Source: Mesorhizobium erdmanii USDA 3471 (GTDB lineage: Bacteria; Pseudomonadota; Alphaproteobacteria; Rhizobiales; Rhizobiaceae). Taken from it: a stretch of 64,000 bases of DNA. Under the pieces are notes generated by a model. That model had not been told where the DNA came from, did no database searches, and worked only from the letters and a program-made list of their open reading frames with translations. Location of the stretch: positions 434,001 to 498,000 of the forward strand of contig NZ_AXAE01000005.1 in assembly GCF_000472705.1 (NCBI RefSeq), written 5' to 3'. Each line of letters opens with the position of its first letter. The stretch's first letter is position 1. Position numbers and translations under genes: made by a program. This document shows positions 17,497 through 26,236 of this stretch, piece after piece.

Positions 17497-18276
17497 GTGA
17501 AGATGCGCCCCTTGCATCCAGTCTCGCCGGGCCTGCGAACCATGCTCGGCATTTCCTTCTTTGTGCTGTTTATTGCCTTCTGGGCCTGGATCACGCTTGG
17601 CGGCCACGTCAATCGCATCTTCCTCGCCGACCCGCTGTCGATGCTGAGGGACGGCTGGAGGCTGTTGGTCGAGGACCGTTTCTGGCTCGATATATTGATC
17701 ACGATCTGGCGGGTCTTCGGCGGCTTTGTGCTGGCGTCGGTGGTCGCGGTGCCGATCGGCATCGCCATGGGCGCCTGGAAGCCGGTGGAGGCGTTCCTGG
17801 AACCCTTCGTCTCCTTTGCCCGCTATCTGCCGGCCTCGGCCTTCATTCCGCTGCTCATCCTGTGGGCCGGCATTGGCGAGCTGGAAAAGCTGCTGGTCAT
17901 CTTCGTCGGCTCGGTGTTCCAGATCATGCTGATTATCGCCGTGAAGGTCGGGTCGACGCGACGCGATCTGGTCGAGGCCGCCTATACGCTGGGCTCGACC
18001 AACAACGGCATTGTCCGCCGAGTGATCATGCCGGCCAATGCGCCCGAGATCGCCGAGACGCTGCGGCTGGTGCTCGGCTGGGCGTGGACCTATGTCATCG
18101 TCGCCGAACTGATCGGCTCGTCGTCGGGCATCGGCTACATGATCATCAACAGCCAGTCGCGGCTGGCGACCGGACAGATCATCTTCGGCATCATCGTCAT
18201 CGGCCTGATCGGGCTGTTGTCCGATTTCGCCTTCAAGGCCTTCAACCGCTGGCTCTTTCCATGGAGCCTGGCGTGA
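17497..18276 (+). CDS. ABC transporter permease (NitT/TauT type)
   Basis: 259 aa from GTG 17497 (GGGGA just before); ATG 17503 is an alternative. Six transmembrane helices and the EAA-like loop (LVEAAYTLGSTNNGIVRRVIMPANAPEI, read in parts) mark a BPD_transp_1 permease. Ends overlapping the start of the ATPase gene. Works with the binding protein upstream. Confidence 0.85.
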   Translation: MKMRPLHPVSPGLRTMLGISFFVLFIAFWAWITLGGHVNRIFLADPLSMLRDGWRLLVEDRFWLDILITIWRVFGGFVLASVVAVPIGIAMGAWKPVEAFLEPFVSFARYLPASAFIPLLILWAGIGELEKLLVIFVGSVFQIMLIIAVKVGSTRRDLVEAAYTLGSTNNGIVRRVIMPANAPEIAETLRLVLGWAWTYVIVAELIGSSSGIGYMIINSQSRLATGQIIFGIIVIGLIGLLSDFAFKAFNRWLFPWSLA

Positions 18277-19070
18277 GCAAGCTTCTCATCGACGGCGTTT
18301 CGCGCACCTTTGCCGGCATGCGCGGCGGGCAGCCGGTCAAGGCGCTGATGCCGGTCGACCTGGCGGTGGCCGCCAATGATTTCATCACCATTCTGGGGCC
18401 GTCCGGTTGCGGAAAGTCGACGCTGTTGAGGATCGTCGCCGGTCTCGAAGCGCCGAGCGAGGGCCGCGTGCTGCTCGACGGCAAGGCGGTGACCCGGCCG
18501 GGACCGGACCGCGGCATGGTTTTTCAGTCCTATACGCTGTTTCCCTGGCTGACGGTCGCGGAAAACATCGCCTTTGGCCTGCGCGAACGCGGCATGGCGC
18601 AAAAGGAGCGGGACGGGCTTGTCGCGTCCTATGTCGACCTCGTCGGGCTGAAAGGGTTCGAGAACCACTGGCCAAAGCAGCTGTCCGGCGGCATGCAGCA
18701 GCGTACGGCGATTGCCCGCGCGCTGGCCAACGATCCGGAGATACTGCTGCTGGACGAACCGTTCGGCGCGCTCGACAACCAGACGCGCGGGCTGATGCAG
18801 GAACTGTTGCTCGGCATCTGGGAGCGGCGCAAGAAGACGGTGCTGTTCGTCACCCACGATATCGAGGAGGCGATCTTCATGGCCTCACGCGTTATCGTGA
18901 TGACCGCGCGGCCTGGCCGCATCAAATCGGATGTCGCCGTCGACCTGCCGCATCCGCGCCACTACACGCTGAAGACCAGTCCGGAATTCTCGGCGCTGAA
19001 GGCGCGGCTGACCGAGGACATCCGCGTCGAGGCGATGCGAACGGCGGGGGCGCAGCCGGCCGAGGCGTGA
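18273..19070 (+). CDS. ABC transporter ATP-binding protein (NitT/TauT type)
   Basis: 265 aa from GTG 18273, which overlaps the permease stop. Walker A GPSGCGKST, Q-loop FQSYTLFPW, signature LSGGMQQR, Walker B ILLLDEPFG and switch His in FVTHDIEEA are all intact. The SsuB/TauB-like ATPase energises the uptake system. The GbdR-like regulator faces it 16 bp away on the other strand, so the two transcripts converge. Confidence 0.9.
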   Translation: MSKLLIDGVSRTFAGMRGGQPVKALMPVDLAVAANDFITILGPSGCGKSTLLRIVAGLEAPSEGRVLLDGKAVTRPGPDRGMVFQSYTLFPWLTVAENIAFGLRERGMAQKERDGLVASYVDLVGLKGFENHWPKQLSGGMQQRTAIARALANDPEILLLDEPFGALDNQTRGLMQELLLGIWERRKKTVLFVTHDIEEAIFMASRVIVMTARPGRIKSDVAVDLPHPRHYTLKTSPEFSALKARLTEDIRVEAMRTAGAQPAEA

Positions 19071-19086
19071 TCCAGGTGCGTTCGGA

Positions 19087-20088
19087 TCAAGCTGCCAGCA
19101 GCTGCTTGCGGTCGACGCGTTCCTGCTGCGGCGAGCGGGCATAGAGCTCGCGGTAGCATTTGGAGAAATGCGAGGCCGAGACGAAGCCGCAGGCGACCGC
19201 CACCTCGACCACCGGCATCGACGACTGGATCAAGAGGTGCCGGGCACGATCGAGCCGGATCTCCAGATAGTAGCGGGCAGGGGAGCGGCCCATCTCGGTG
19301 CGGAACAGCCGCTCGATCTGGCGGCGCGACAGGTCGACATGGTCGGCGATCTCGATCAGCGACAGGGGCTCGGAGAGATTGCCTTCCATCAGTTCGATGA
19401 TGGTCAGCACCTTCGAGTTCTGCACACCAAGGCGGGCACGCAGCGGCAGGCGCTGGCGGTCGGTCGGGCTGCGCACGCGGTCGGTCAGCACCTGCTCGCA
19501 GACCCGGTTGACGAGGCTTTCGTCGAAATCGTCGCCGATCAGCTTCAGCATCATGTCGAGCGCGGCGGTGCCGCCGGCGCAGGTGTAGATGTTTTGGTCG
19601 ATCTCGAAGAGGTCGGCAAAGACGTTGGCCTTCGGAAACGCCTCGGAAAAGCCCGGCAGGTTTTCCCAATGGATGGCGCAGCGCTTGTTGGACAAGAGGC
19701 CGGCTGCGGCAAGGATGTGCGCGCCGGTGCACAGGCCGCCGACGGCGACGCCGCGATTATATTCCTCTCGCAGCCAGGCGAAGGCCGACTTGTTCTGGTA
19801 GCGCTCGACATCGATGCCGCTGCAGACGATGGCCATGTTCGGCCGCTCGGGCCCGGCCATCTTCTTGCGCTCTTCCTCCAGCGAGGTATTGACCGCGCAT
19901 TCGACGCCGTTCGAGGCGCGCACCGGCTTGCCGTCGATGCTGGCGAGGCGCCAACGATAGGCTTCGTAGCCGAGCATGCGGTTGGCGGAGCGCAGCGGGT
20001 CGAGCGCGGTCGCAAAAGCAATCATGGTGAAATCGGGGACAAGGAAGAACACAAACGATCGCTTGATCGGATGCTTGACGGCGTTCAC
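19087..20088 (-). CDS. GlxA-family (DJ-1/AraC) regulator, GbdR-like
   Basis: 333 aa. Residues 10-185 are a DJ-1/PfpI-like glutamine-amidotransferase fold (FVFFLVPDFTMIAFATALDP; a Cys in GGLCTGAH), and 220-320 an AraC double HTH (SLIEIADHVDLSRRQIERLF and VVEVAVACGFVSASHFSKCY). This architecture, and the LRSANRMLGYEAYRW segment, is that of GbdR, which senses glycine betaine and dimethylglycine in pseudomonads, and of its choline/carnitine relatives. Starts with GTG 20088, GAGG upstream. Upstream lie two inverted repeats built on GTCGC/GCGAC that could be its own sites. A role in controlling the betaine genes of this window is an inference. Confidence 0.75.
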   Translation of the reverse strand: MNAVKHPIKRSFVFFLVPDFTMIAFATALDPLRSANRMLGYEAYRWRLASIDGKPVRASNGVECAVNTSLEEERKKMAGPERPNMAIVCSGIDVERYQNKSAFAWLREEYNRGVAVGGLCTGAHILAAAGLLSNKRCAIHWENLPGFSEAFPKANVFADLFEIDQNIYTCAGGTAALDMMLKLIGDDFDESLVNRVCEQVLTDRVRSPTDRQRLPLRARLGVQNSKVLTIIELMEGNLSEPLSLIEIADHVDLSRRQIERLFRTEMGRSPARYYLEIRLDRARHLLIQSSMPVVEVAVACGFVSASHFSKCYRELYARSPQQERVDRKQLLAA

Positions 20089-20118
20089 GGGAACCTCATC
20101 TGGCCATGGCGCGAACAG

Positions 20119-20144
20119 GATGTCGCGAATAGCATAGCGACATC
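20119..20144. promoter_or_regulatory. inverted repeat GATGTCGC-N10-GCGACATC
   Basis: A perfect 8-bp inverted repeat with a 10-bp spacer 31 bp before the GTG of the GbdR-like regulator. Suitable as a dimer site for autoregulation; factor not known. Confidence 0.5.
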
Positions 20145-20192
20145 AGGAAAAACCTTGCCTGTCAATCGGCTACGCTGCCTTGGCGAGACAAA

Positions 20193-20214
20193 ATTTGCGA
20201 CATGGGTCGCAAAT
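20193..20214. promoter_or_regulatory. inverted repeat ATTTGCGAC-N4-GTCGCAAAT
   Basis: Perfect 9-bp arms around ATGG, about 105 bp before the regulator gene. The arm core TTTGCGAC recurs at 33547 and 33604 in front of the MttB-like gene, and as TGTCGCAAA at 10488. Confidence 0.55.
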
Positions 20215-20265
20215 GGGCAATTGCTGTGCGCCAATGCATCGGGAACCTGCAAAATACGCGAAGGC

Positions 20266-20304
20266 AAAACAAAAACGCCGCCTTGGCTGGAGCCGGGCGG
20301 CGTT
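20266..20304 (-). terminator. Rho-independent terminator for the 44-aa ORF
   Basis: Read on the minus strand, AACGCCGCC pairs with GGCGGCGTT across a 13-base loop and is followed by TTTGTTTT. It lies 45 bp past the stop of the small gene. Confidence 0.75.
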
Positions 20305-20348
20305 ACAGTTTTAAAGCAGCGGCAGGGAGACGCTGCCTGGAAAAATGG

Positions 20349-20483
20349 TCAGGCGACGAAGCCAAGGCGCGCCGCAGCCATCGCGCCGGTCTGGCCGGGC
20401 ATGGTGTTGGCAAGACGCTGACGCTCGAGAGCGGTGGTCAGGTTCATTTCGCGGCGGGCAAAGAGGCGGGCAAAAAGCTTCAT
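20349..20483 (-). CDS. 44-aa basic micro-protein
   Basis: ATG 20483 has GGAG six bases upstream; a longer frame from 20558 lacks a site. The protein (MKLFARLFARREMNLTTALE...) is basic and helical with an Arg-rich N-terminus, like the short DUF1127-related proteins of Rhizobiales but without the KDIGW motif. Its own terminator follows. Function unknown. Confidence 0.55.
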   Translation of the reverse strand: MKLFARLFARREMNLTTALERQRLANTMPGQTGAMAAARLGFVA

Positions 20484-20847
20484 GATCATCTCCAATCGGT
20501 TGCTCAGACGGGTCGCCTTCGCTTGATGGAGTGGGGCAGCTCGTTTGCTGCTGCTCATATAGGCTTGTGTGAGCAGAAACTAAATCGCAAAAGCGAAGCG
20601 CTTGATATGAAATGCGACACCAAATGCGACAAATTTGAGCAAGCTGCTCGAAATTTATGATTATTTACAAGGCATTAAATCGACTTCGGAGCCGCTATGC
20701 GGCTTGCTCATATGCGCCATGCGTTGGTGACATGGCTCCAAAATTCATTTGAATGCAAATAAAGTGCAGAGTGCTTGAGGGATAAAATCAAGAAGGCCTG
20801 CCGGGCTGGGTGCGCGCGGCAGGCCTTCAGCATTTGGTACACACGGT
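20484..20847. other. intergenic region with TGCGACA direct repeats
   Basis: 364 bp, clearly AT-richer than the flanks. AATGCGACA occurs twice at 20611-20619 and 20623-20631, 12 bp apart from start to start, upstream of the 44-aa gene. The DUF1127 terminator occupies 20792-20828. No further gene is supported. Confidence 0.5.
20792..20828 (-). terminator. Rho-independent terminator after DUF1127 gene
   Basis: On the minus strand GAAGGCCTGCCG and CGGCAGGCCTTC form a 12-bp stem followed by TTGATTTTAT, 20 bp after the stop codon. Confidence 0.8.
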
Positions 20848-21033
20848 TTACTTTGCTCCAGCCCAGGATCCAACGCCGTTGCGAATGCCGCTCTTGGTGT
20901 CGGAAGCCTCAGGCCAGCCGATATCCTTCTGCAGTTCGATAGGCAGGGAGCGGATGGCGCGCTCGGTCTGGTAGCGGGCGCGGGCTGCGCTGAATTCAGT
21001 CGCGATGCGACCGAGGGACGACAGGATAGACAT
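20848..21033 (-). CDS. DUF1127 (YjiS-like) micro-protein
   Basis: 61 aa. ATG 21033 has a near-perfect AAAGGAG. The core RAIRSLPIELQKDIGW is the DUF1127 signature. In alphaproteobacteria such proteins are linked to RNA binding, phosphate and carbon stress; the role here is not known. Monocistronic with its own terminator. A second family member lies at 23382-23567. Confidence 0.8.
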   Translation of the reverse strand: MSILSSLGRIATEFSAARARYQTERAIRSLPIELQKDIGWPEASDTKSGIRNGVGSWAGAK

Positions 21034-21266
21034 TTCATTCTCCTTTGGTGGCGGGCCAGAAACATTCCGGCCTTTGATGTTCGGGACTCTACACGCAGCG
21101 TGTTTCAACCCCATTTCAAGTCGATTGCAGGTCTGCGACGTGGTCGTTTCGTGGCTGCTTGTGGGCGCAACCTCAACCGATGGAGTTGACTATCCTCCTT
21201 ATCCGGTGTTCAATCAAACGAAATGGAATGATGTTTTGTATCAGAAAAATTGAAGGCTGGTTCCCC

Positions 21267-22166
21267 ATGAACGCCCCGCTGAATCATCCGCTGCCGCTGC
21301 TCGATCTTGACGTTTTGCGCACTTTCGTGGCGATTGCCGAGACCGGCAGCTTCACCACCGCCGCCAATGCCGTCTTCCGCACGCCGTCCGCGGTCTCCAT
21401 GCAGATCAAGAAGCTGGAGGACATCCTGGGCCGCTCGGTGTTCGCGCGCGACGCCCGTTCCGTGTCGCTGACCACGGATGGCGAGATGCTGCTCGGCTAT
21501 GCCCGGCGCCTGCTGTCGATCAACCGCGAGGTGGTGTCGAAGTTCATCATTCCCGAGATTGTCGGTGTTGTGCGGCTCGGTTCACCGGATGATTATGGCG
21601 AGCGCGTGCTGCCGCATGTGCTGAAGCGCTTCGCGCAGTCGCACCCCGCGATCGCCGTCGACGTCACCATCGACCAGAGCAGCAATCTGCGCCGCCGCAT
21701 GGACGACCGGGCGCTCGACATCACGCTTCTGACCAATTCCTACAAGACCAGCGCGCTCGGCGCAGAGGTGCTTTTGACCGAGCCTATCGTCTGGGCCGGC
21801 GCCAAGGGCGGTTGCGCGCATCTGCGCGAGCCGCTGCCGGTGTCGCTGTGGGAGGAAGGTTGCGCCTGGCGGGCCGGCGCGCTCGATGCGCTGGGACGCG
21901 AGGGCCGCAATTACCGCGTCGCCTATATGAGCGCGCACACGGCTGGCCAGCGCGCCGCCATCATGGCCGACCTCGCGGTCGCACCACTGCCACGATCGTT
22001 CCTCGGCAACGACATGGTCGAGCTCTGCCCGAAGGATGGCATGCCCGATATCGGCACCTACAATCTGGCCATGGTGGTGGCGCCGGACGCCAGCGCGCCG
22101 GTCAAAGCCGTGGCCGACCATATCCGCGCGACCTTCGAAGTTTTCAGGGAAACCGGCAAGTTCTGA
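21267..22166 (+). CDS. LysR-family transcriptional regulator
   Basis: 299 aa from ATG 21267. Residues 10-68 hold the winged HTH (LRTFVAIAETGSFTTAANAV, SAVSMQIKKLEDILG); the rest is the periplasmic-binding-like effector domain. The sequence is close to LrhA-type regulators (MQIKKLE, GSPDDYGERVLPHVL). The esterase gene converges on it 27 bp away. Target genes not evident; the DUF1127 gene is divergent from it and may be one. Confidence 0.85.
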   Translation: MNAPLNHPLPLLDLDVLRTFVAIAETGSFTTAANAVFRTPSAVSMQIKKLEDILGRSVFARDARSVSLTTDGEMLLGYARRLLSINREVVSKFIIPEIVGVVRLGSPDDYGERVLPHVLKRFAQSHPAIAVDVTIDQSSNLRRRMDDRALDITLLTNSYKTSALGAEVLLTEPIVWAGAKGGCAHLREPLPVSLWEEGCAWRAGALDALGREGRNYRVAYMSAHTAGQRAAIMADLAVAPLPRSFLGNDMVELCPKDGMPDIGTYNLAMVVAPDASAPVKAVADHIRATFEVFRETGKF

Positions 22167-22193
22167 TCCGCCGGCGGATAGAAAGCAGGAGCG

Positions 22194-23147
22194 CTACTCC
22201 GCCGCCACGGCGGAGGGCGCTTCGAACCTTGTGCTTCTGTCTTGCCTGACCGGCGAGGGGCTCTCATTGAGAAACGCCGCGATGTGCTGACGTGCGCGCC
22301 GCGATTCCGGCATGTCGATCAGCGGCCAGACGTGGAACATGCCCTGCTCGTGGATGACATCGACCTCGACGCCGGCGGCACGCGCCTTTTCGGCGAAGAT
22401 CAGATTGTCCGGGGTCAGAAGATCGCGCGAGCCGGTCAGTATCAGCGTTTTCGGCAGCACCGAGAGATCGCCATAGACGGGGCTGATGTGCCAGTCGCTG
22501 CGGTCGATGCCTGCACTGTACATCCGGATCGCCTCGAGGCCGCCCGGGATCCCGAGCCAGGGGTCGTTCCGCTCTGCCTCGAACAGCTTTGGGTTGGAAA
22601 GCGACATATCGAGGCCGGGTGAGATCAGCACATGGCGCGACGGCAGGGACAAGCCTTCTTCGGCCACCATCATGGTCAGCACCACGGCCATGTTGCCACC
22701 GGCGGAATCGCCCATGAAGATGATGTCTTGCGCCTCCGTCTCGTCGAGCATCTGGCGATAGACATCGCCGACCATGCCGAACATGGCGTGGAAATCGTGC
22801 TCGGGCGCGATGGGATAGATCGGCACGGTGATGCCGTAGCCCAGCCGGTCGGCCATGTCGGCGATCAGGTGCCAGTGATAGGGCGTAATCTCAAACACAT
22901 AGGCGCCGCCATGCAGGTAGAGGATCCGCTTCTGCTCGCCAGCCCTCGGGGCAATTTCGTAGACGGGGAAGCCGTCGACGGCGCGCGTCTCGATGTCGAA
23001 ACGCTGCCGCAGCGAGGCCGGCGGATGGTGATCCTCGGTCTTGCGCGCGGCCGCGATCCAGCGCTGCAGGTTTTCCGGGCTGGAAAAGGCCTTTTTGCGG
23101 CTGTACCTGAGCACGAAGGACACGACGTGGCTTTTCAAACTTGGCAT
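22194..23147 (-). CDS. alpha/beta-hydrolase fold-3 esterase (HSL family)
   Basis: 317 aa. LYLHGGAYVF is the oxyanion-hole HGG motif; GDSAGGN holds the nucleophile Ser; the acid is the Asp in SRDLLTPDN and the base the His in GMFHVWPL. Typical of hormone-sensitive-lipase-like esterases acting on short acyl esters. No signal peptide, so cytoplasmic. Substrate unknown. Confidence 0.85.
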   Translation of the reverse strand: MPSLKSHVVSFVLRYSRKKAFSSPENLQRWIAAARKTEDHHPPASLRQRFDIETRAVDGFPVYEIAPRAGEQKRILYLHGGAYVFEITPYHWHLIADMADRLGYGITVPIYPIAPEHDFHAMFGMVGDVYRQMLDETEAQDIIFMGDSAGGNMAVVLTMMVAEEGLSLPSRHVLISPGLDMSLSNPKLFEAERNDPWLGIPGGLEAIRMYSAGIDRSDWHISPVYGDLSVLPKTLILTGSRDLLTPDNLIFAEKARAAGVEVDVIHEQGMFHVWPLIDMPESRRARQHIAAFLNESPSPVRQDRSTRFEAPSAVAAE

Positions 23148-23381
23148 ACGGATACACGAACTTCGGCGGCAGCCGACTAAGAGAATTCCCCCTCTCTTGC
23201 GAAGATCGTACCTCGGCCGAAGATGTCAAGATTTACGCAGTGCCACAAGGCGGTTTGTTCCAACGCCACCGCGTTCAGCGGCGCGGCAAAAGTGCGGCGC
23301 ACAGCCGGTTGCCGGTTGCCGCCGGGGATGTCCGAGATCCCCGGCGTCTGCCGAGCAATTTGCATTTGTCGGCGAAGGTCA

Positions 23382-23567
23382 TCAGCGCCCCGTGCCCAGA
23401 AGCAGCGACATGAGCGCGGCCTGCGGATCACTGGACGGCGAGGCCGGCCAGCCGATGTCCTTCTGGACATGCGCCGGAAGGCTGTTCAGCGCGCGGATCG
23501 CCTTGTTCCTGGCATGGGTCTTCCTGATGGTCGCACCGAAGCGGCCAAGATTTTCGAACATCGGCAT
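23382..23567 (-). CDS. DUF1127 (YjiS-like) micro-protein
   Basis: 61 aa, ATG 23567 preceded by AAGGGAG. RALNSLPAHVQKDIGWP is the family signature. It is a paralogue of the protein at 20848 and differs mostly in its N-terminal helix and C-terminal tail. Upstream lies the hairpin/palindrome region at 23680-23720. Confidence 0.8.
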   Translation of the reverse strand: MPMFENLGRFGATIRKTHARNKAIRALNSLPAHVQKDIGWPASPSSDPQAALMSLLLGTGR

Positions 23568-23679
23568 TTTTCATCTCCCTTGAACAACGGCGAGCCGGGA
23601 TTATCCCTGGAGCGCCATTCTATGCCGGGGTAAATGCATCACGCATGTATCGGCCGGATTTCACGAAAACGCCGTTTCG

Positions 23680-23720
23680 GTTTCCGGATCGGGTGATCCG
23701 GAAACATTTGCATGCAAATG
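23680..23720. repeat. hairpin and adjoining 16-bp palindrome
   Basis: GTTTCCGGATC and GATCCGGAAAC form a perfect 11-bp stem with a GGGT loop (23680-23705). It is directly followed by CATTTGCATGCAAATG (23705-23720), itself a perfect palindrome. The position is 36 bp past the stop of the RACo-like gene and upstream of a DUF1127 gene, so it could end the first transcript or control the second. Confidence 0.55.
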
Positions 23721-23755
23721 AGTTTGAGGTTTGAAGCGGCCGCTGAAAGTCGCGT

Positions 23756-25825
23756 TTACTCGCGGCCGCGCCTTGCCGCGTGGCCTTCGCGCGAGCGCCG
23801 GCGCGGGGCGGCGTCGCCGGCGACACCGTCTTCGCTGACCGTCTTGCGTGGCGGCAGTTTCACCGCTGCCGACAGTTTCGGGAACGGATCCACTTTGTTG
23901 GGCAGCGCCATGGCGTAGACGAAATGCTCCTGGAATTTCGGTTCCAGCGCGGTCTCGATCTTCTCGATCTGGCTCACCGTCTCCTCGATCTCGCGGCGAT
24001 AGCCGCGGTTCAAGAGTGCCATGCGCGCGCCGGCGCCGGCGGCGTTGCCGACGGCCGAAACCTTGTCGAGGTCGCAGTCGGGGATCAGGCCCAGCACCAT
24101 GGCGTATTTCGGATCGATGAACGAGCCGAAAGCGCCAGCAAAATGGATGCGGTCGACATGCTCGGTGTTCTGCTTTTCCATCAAAAGCTTGGTGCCGGCA
24201 TAAAGCGCTGCCTTGGCCAGCTGGATGGCGCGCACGTCGGTCTGGGTAATGGTGATCTTGGGTTCACCTTCCTTCAGTACATAGGAGAAGGTGCGGCCGT
24301 TGGCGACGACACGCGGCGAACGCGCGGCGAGCGATCCGTCGACGACGCCATCTTCGGAAATGATGCCGGCAAGATACATCTCGGCCACGATCTCGATGAT
24401 GCCGGAGCCGCAGATGCCGGTGACGCCGGTCGCCTGCACGCTGTCGAGGAAACCAGGCTCGTCGGACCAGAGTTCCGAGCCGATGACGCGGTATTTCGGC
24501 TCCAGCGTGTCAGGATCGATGCGCACGCGCTCGATGGCGCCCGGCGCCGCGCGCTGGCCGCCGGAGATTTCGGCGCCTTCAAAGGCCGGGCCGGTTGGCG
24601 AGGAGGCGGCAACAACCCGCGCACGATTGCCAAGCACGATCTCGGCGTTGGTGCCGACGTCGACGATCAGCATCATCTCGTCCTGGCGATGCGGGCCTTC
24701 CGACAGCGTGACCGCCGCCGCGTCGGCGCCGACATGGCCGGCGATGCAGGGCAGCATATAGAGGCGAGCGCCCTGGTTGAGCTTGAGCCCGATGTCGGAG
24801 GCCTTGATGCGCACCGCGCCCGAGACGGCGAGCGCGAAGGGGGCACCGCCGAGTTCGGTCGGGTCGATGCCGAGGAACAGATGGTGCATGATCGGATTGC
24901 CGACGAAGACGGAATCCAGGATGTCGTTGCGCTGGACATTGCCTTCCGCGCACACCTTGTCGACAAGGCTGGAGATCGCCTCGCGCACGGCGACCGTCAT
25001 GCCCTCGCGGCCGTCCGGGTTCATCATCACATAGGAGACGCGGCTCATCAGATCCTCGCCGAAGCGGATCTGCGGGTTCGAGGTGCCCGAGGAAGCAGCG
25101 ACGCGGCCCGACAGCAGTGACACCAGATGCATGGCGATGGTGGTCGAGCCGATATCGCAGGCCAGCCCATAGGCCTCGTTCTTGAGGCCAGGCCACAGCG
25201 CGATGACCCGCGCGATGTCGCTGTCGGCATCCTTGTGGATGGCGGCGGTGGCAGCCCAGTTGCCCTTGCGCAATATGCCCTGCACCTGCGGTAGCAGGTA
25301 AAAATCGAATTCGAGGTTCTTGAAGCCCCAATCCTTCATCAGCGCGATCTTGAGCCGATCGAGGTCGCCCAGCGGCTTGTGCATGTCGGGTTCTTCGATT
25401 TCGACGTAGCACATGCGGATAGCCGTATCGCGGGCGATCACCCTGGTGTCGGCATCCTTGCGGATGGTCTGCGCATTGATGACGGTATCCTGCGGCACGT
25501 CGATGACGAGATCGCCGAGGATCTGCGCCGAGCAGGAGAGGCGGCGCCGTTCAGGCAATCCGCGCACGCGCTCGTAGCGCTCTTCCTTGGGGCCCTTGGG
25601 CGAAATGTGGTCGTTGGAGGAGACGATCTTGTGCTTGGCGAAATTGCCTTCCTGCACTTCGATCTGGCAGCGCCCGCACGTGGCGCGGCCGCCGCAGACG
25701 CTCTCGACATAGACGCCGAGCTGGCGCGCGGCATCGAGCACCGGCGTGCCGACAGGAAACCGCCCGCGCTTGCCCGACGGCATGAACAGCACGAGTGGAT
25801 CGGTGATGTTGGCAGGCGAGTTCAT
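23756..25825 (-). CDS. Fe-S ASKHA ATPase, reductive activator of corrinoid proteins (RACo type)
   Basis: 689 aa. Residues about 10-105 are a plant-type ferredoxin domain with Cys44, Cys50, Cys53 and Cys98 for one [2Fe-2S] cluster; a linker and the middle domain follow, and 215-640 form the actin-like ATPase (CDIGSTTIAMHL, VDVGTNAEIVLG, GICGSGIIEIVAE, FAGAFGSFIDP), matching the DUF4445/RACo family. These proteins use ATP to reduce Co(II) corrinoid proteins that have lost activity back to Co(I). The arginine-rich C-terminal tail of some 45 residues is extra. It heads the corrinoid gene group on this strand. Being in an organism that likely breathes oxygen, where Co(I) oxidises often, a reactivator is expected. 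Confidence 0.88.
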   Translation of the reverse strand: MNSPANITDPLVLFMPSGKRGRFPVGTPVLDAARQLGVYVESVCGGRATCGRCQIEVQEGNFAKHKIVSSNDHISPKGPKEERYERVRGLPERRRLSCSAQILGDLVIDVPQDTVINAQTIRKDADTRVIARDTAIRMCYVEIEEPDMHKPLGDLDRLKIALMKDWGFKNLEFDFYLLPQVQGILRKGNWAATAAIHKDADSDIARVIALWPGLKNEAYGLACDIGSTTIAMHLVSLLSGRVAASSGTSNPQIRFGEDLMSRVSYVMMNPDGREGMTVAVREAISSLVDKVCAEGNVQRNDILDSVFVGNPIMHHLFLGIDPTELGGAPFALAVSGAVRIKASDIGLKLNQGARLYMLPCIAGHVGADAAAVTLSEGPHRQDEMMLIVDVGTNAEIVLGNRARVVAASSPTGPAFEGAEISGGQRAAPGAIERVRIDPDTLEPKYRVIGSELWSDEPGFLDSVQATGVTGICGSGIIEIVAEMYLAGIISEDGVVDGSLAARSPRVVANGRTFSYVLKEGEPKITITQTDVRAIQLAKAALYAGTKLLMEKQNTEHVDRIHFAGAFGSFIDPKYAMVLGLIPDCDLDKVSAVGNAAGAGARMALLNRGYRREIEETVSQIEKIETALEPKFQEHFVYAMALPNKVDPFPKLSAAVKLPPRKTVSEDGVAGDAAPRRRSREGHAARRGRE

Positions 25826-25896
25826 GCGTTCACGTGTCTCGATACGAATTGTCGATACCGTTTAACGGATCGTTTCAGTCTTGGGCGGAGTGTCTG

Positions 25897-26157
25897 ATGG
25901 TCCAGAGGCCAATCATGTCCGATCTCCTGCTGTCCGGCATATTCACCGCTTTTGCCATGGTGCGGTTGCTCAAGGGCCCATGGCTGCGCAATCCGCAATA
26001 TCTGGCGACCGGAATTCTCGGCGCGATCGTCGCGGTACTGGTGCTGCACGGGTTCTGGCCTGCCTACGACGATGATTTCATCATAGGCGGCGTGACCGGC
26101 ATATTCGGATCGTGGGCAGGAATGGCGCTGTTCGACGTCGTATTGGGCATGGCCTGA
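25897..26157 (+). CDS. small membrane protein
   Basis: 86 aa from ATG 25897 (GGAG six bases upstream); a longer frame from 25834 exists. Three hydrophobic helices, about 12-29, 37-54 and 61-83. It runs opposite to its neighbours, between the RACo-like and MeTr genes. No family recognised; a real gene is likely but not sure. Confidence 0.5.
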   Translation: MVQRPIMSDLLLSGIFTAFAMVRLLKGPWLRNPQYLATGILGAIVAVLVLHGFWPAYDDDFIIGGVTGIFGSWAGMALFDVVLGMA

Positions 26158-26236
26158 GCGCAAGGCAGAGCCGTCCGACCGCATCGATGATGCGATCGGT
26201 CCAGCCTGGTTTGCGGTTTTGGTCACGATTGCGCGC

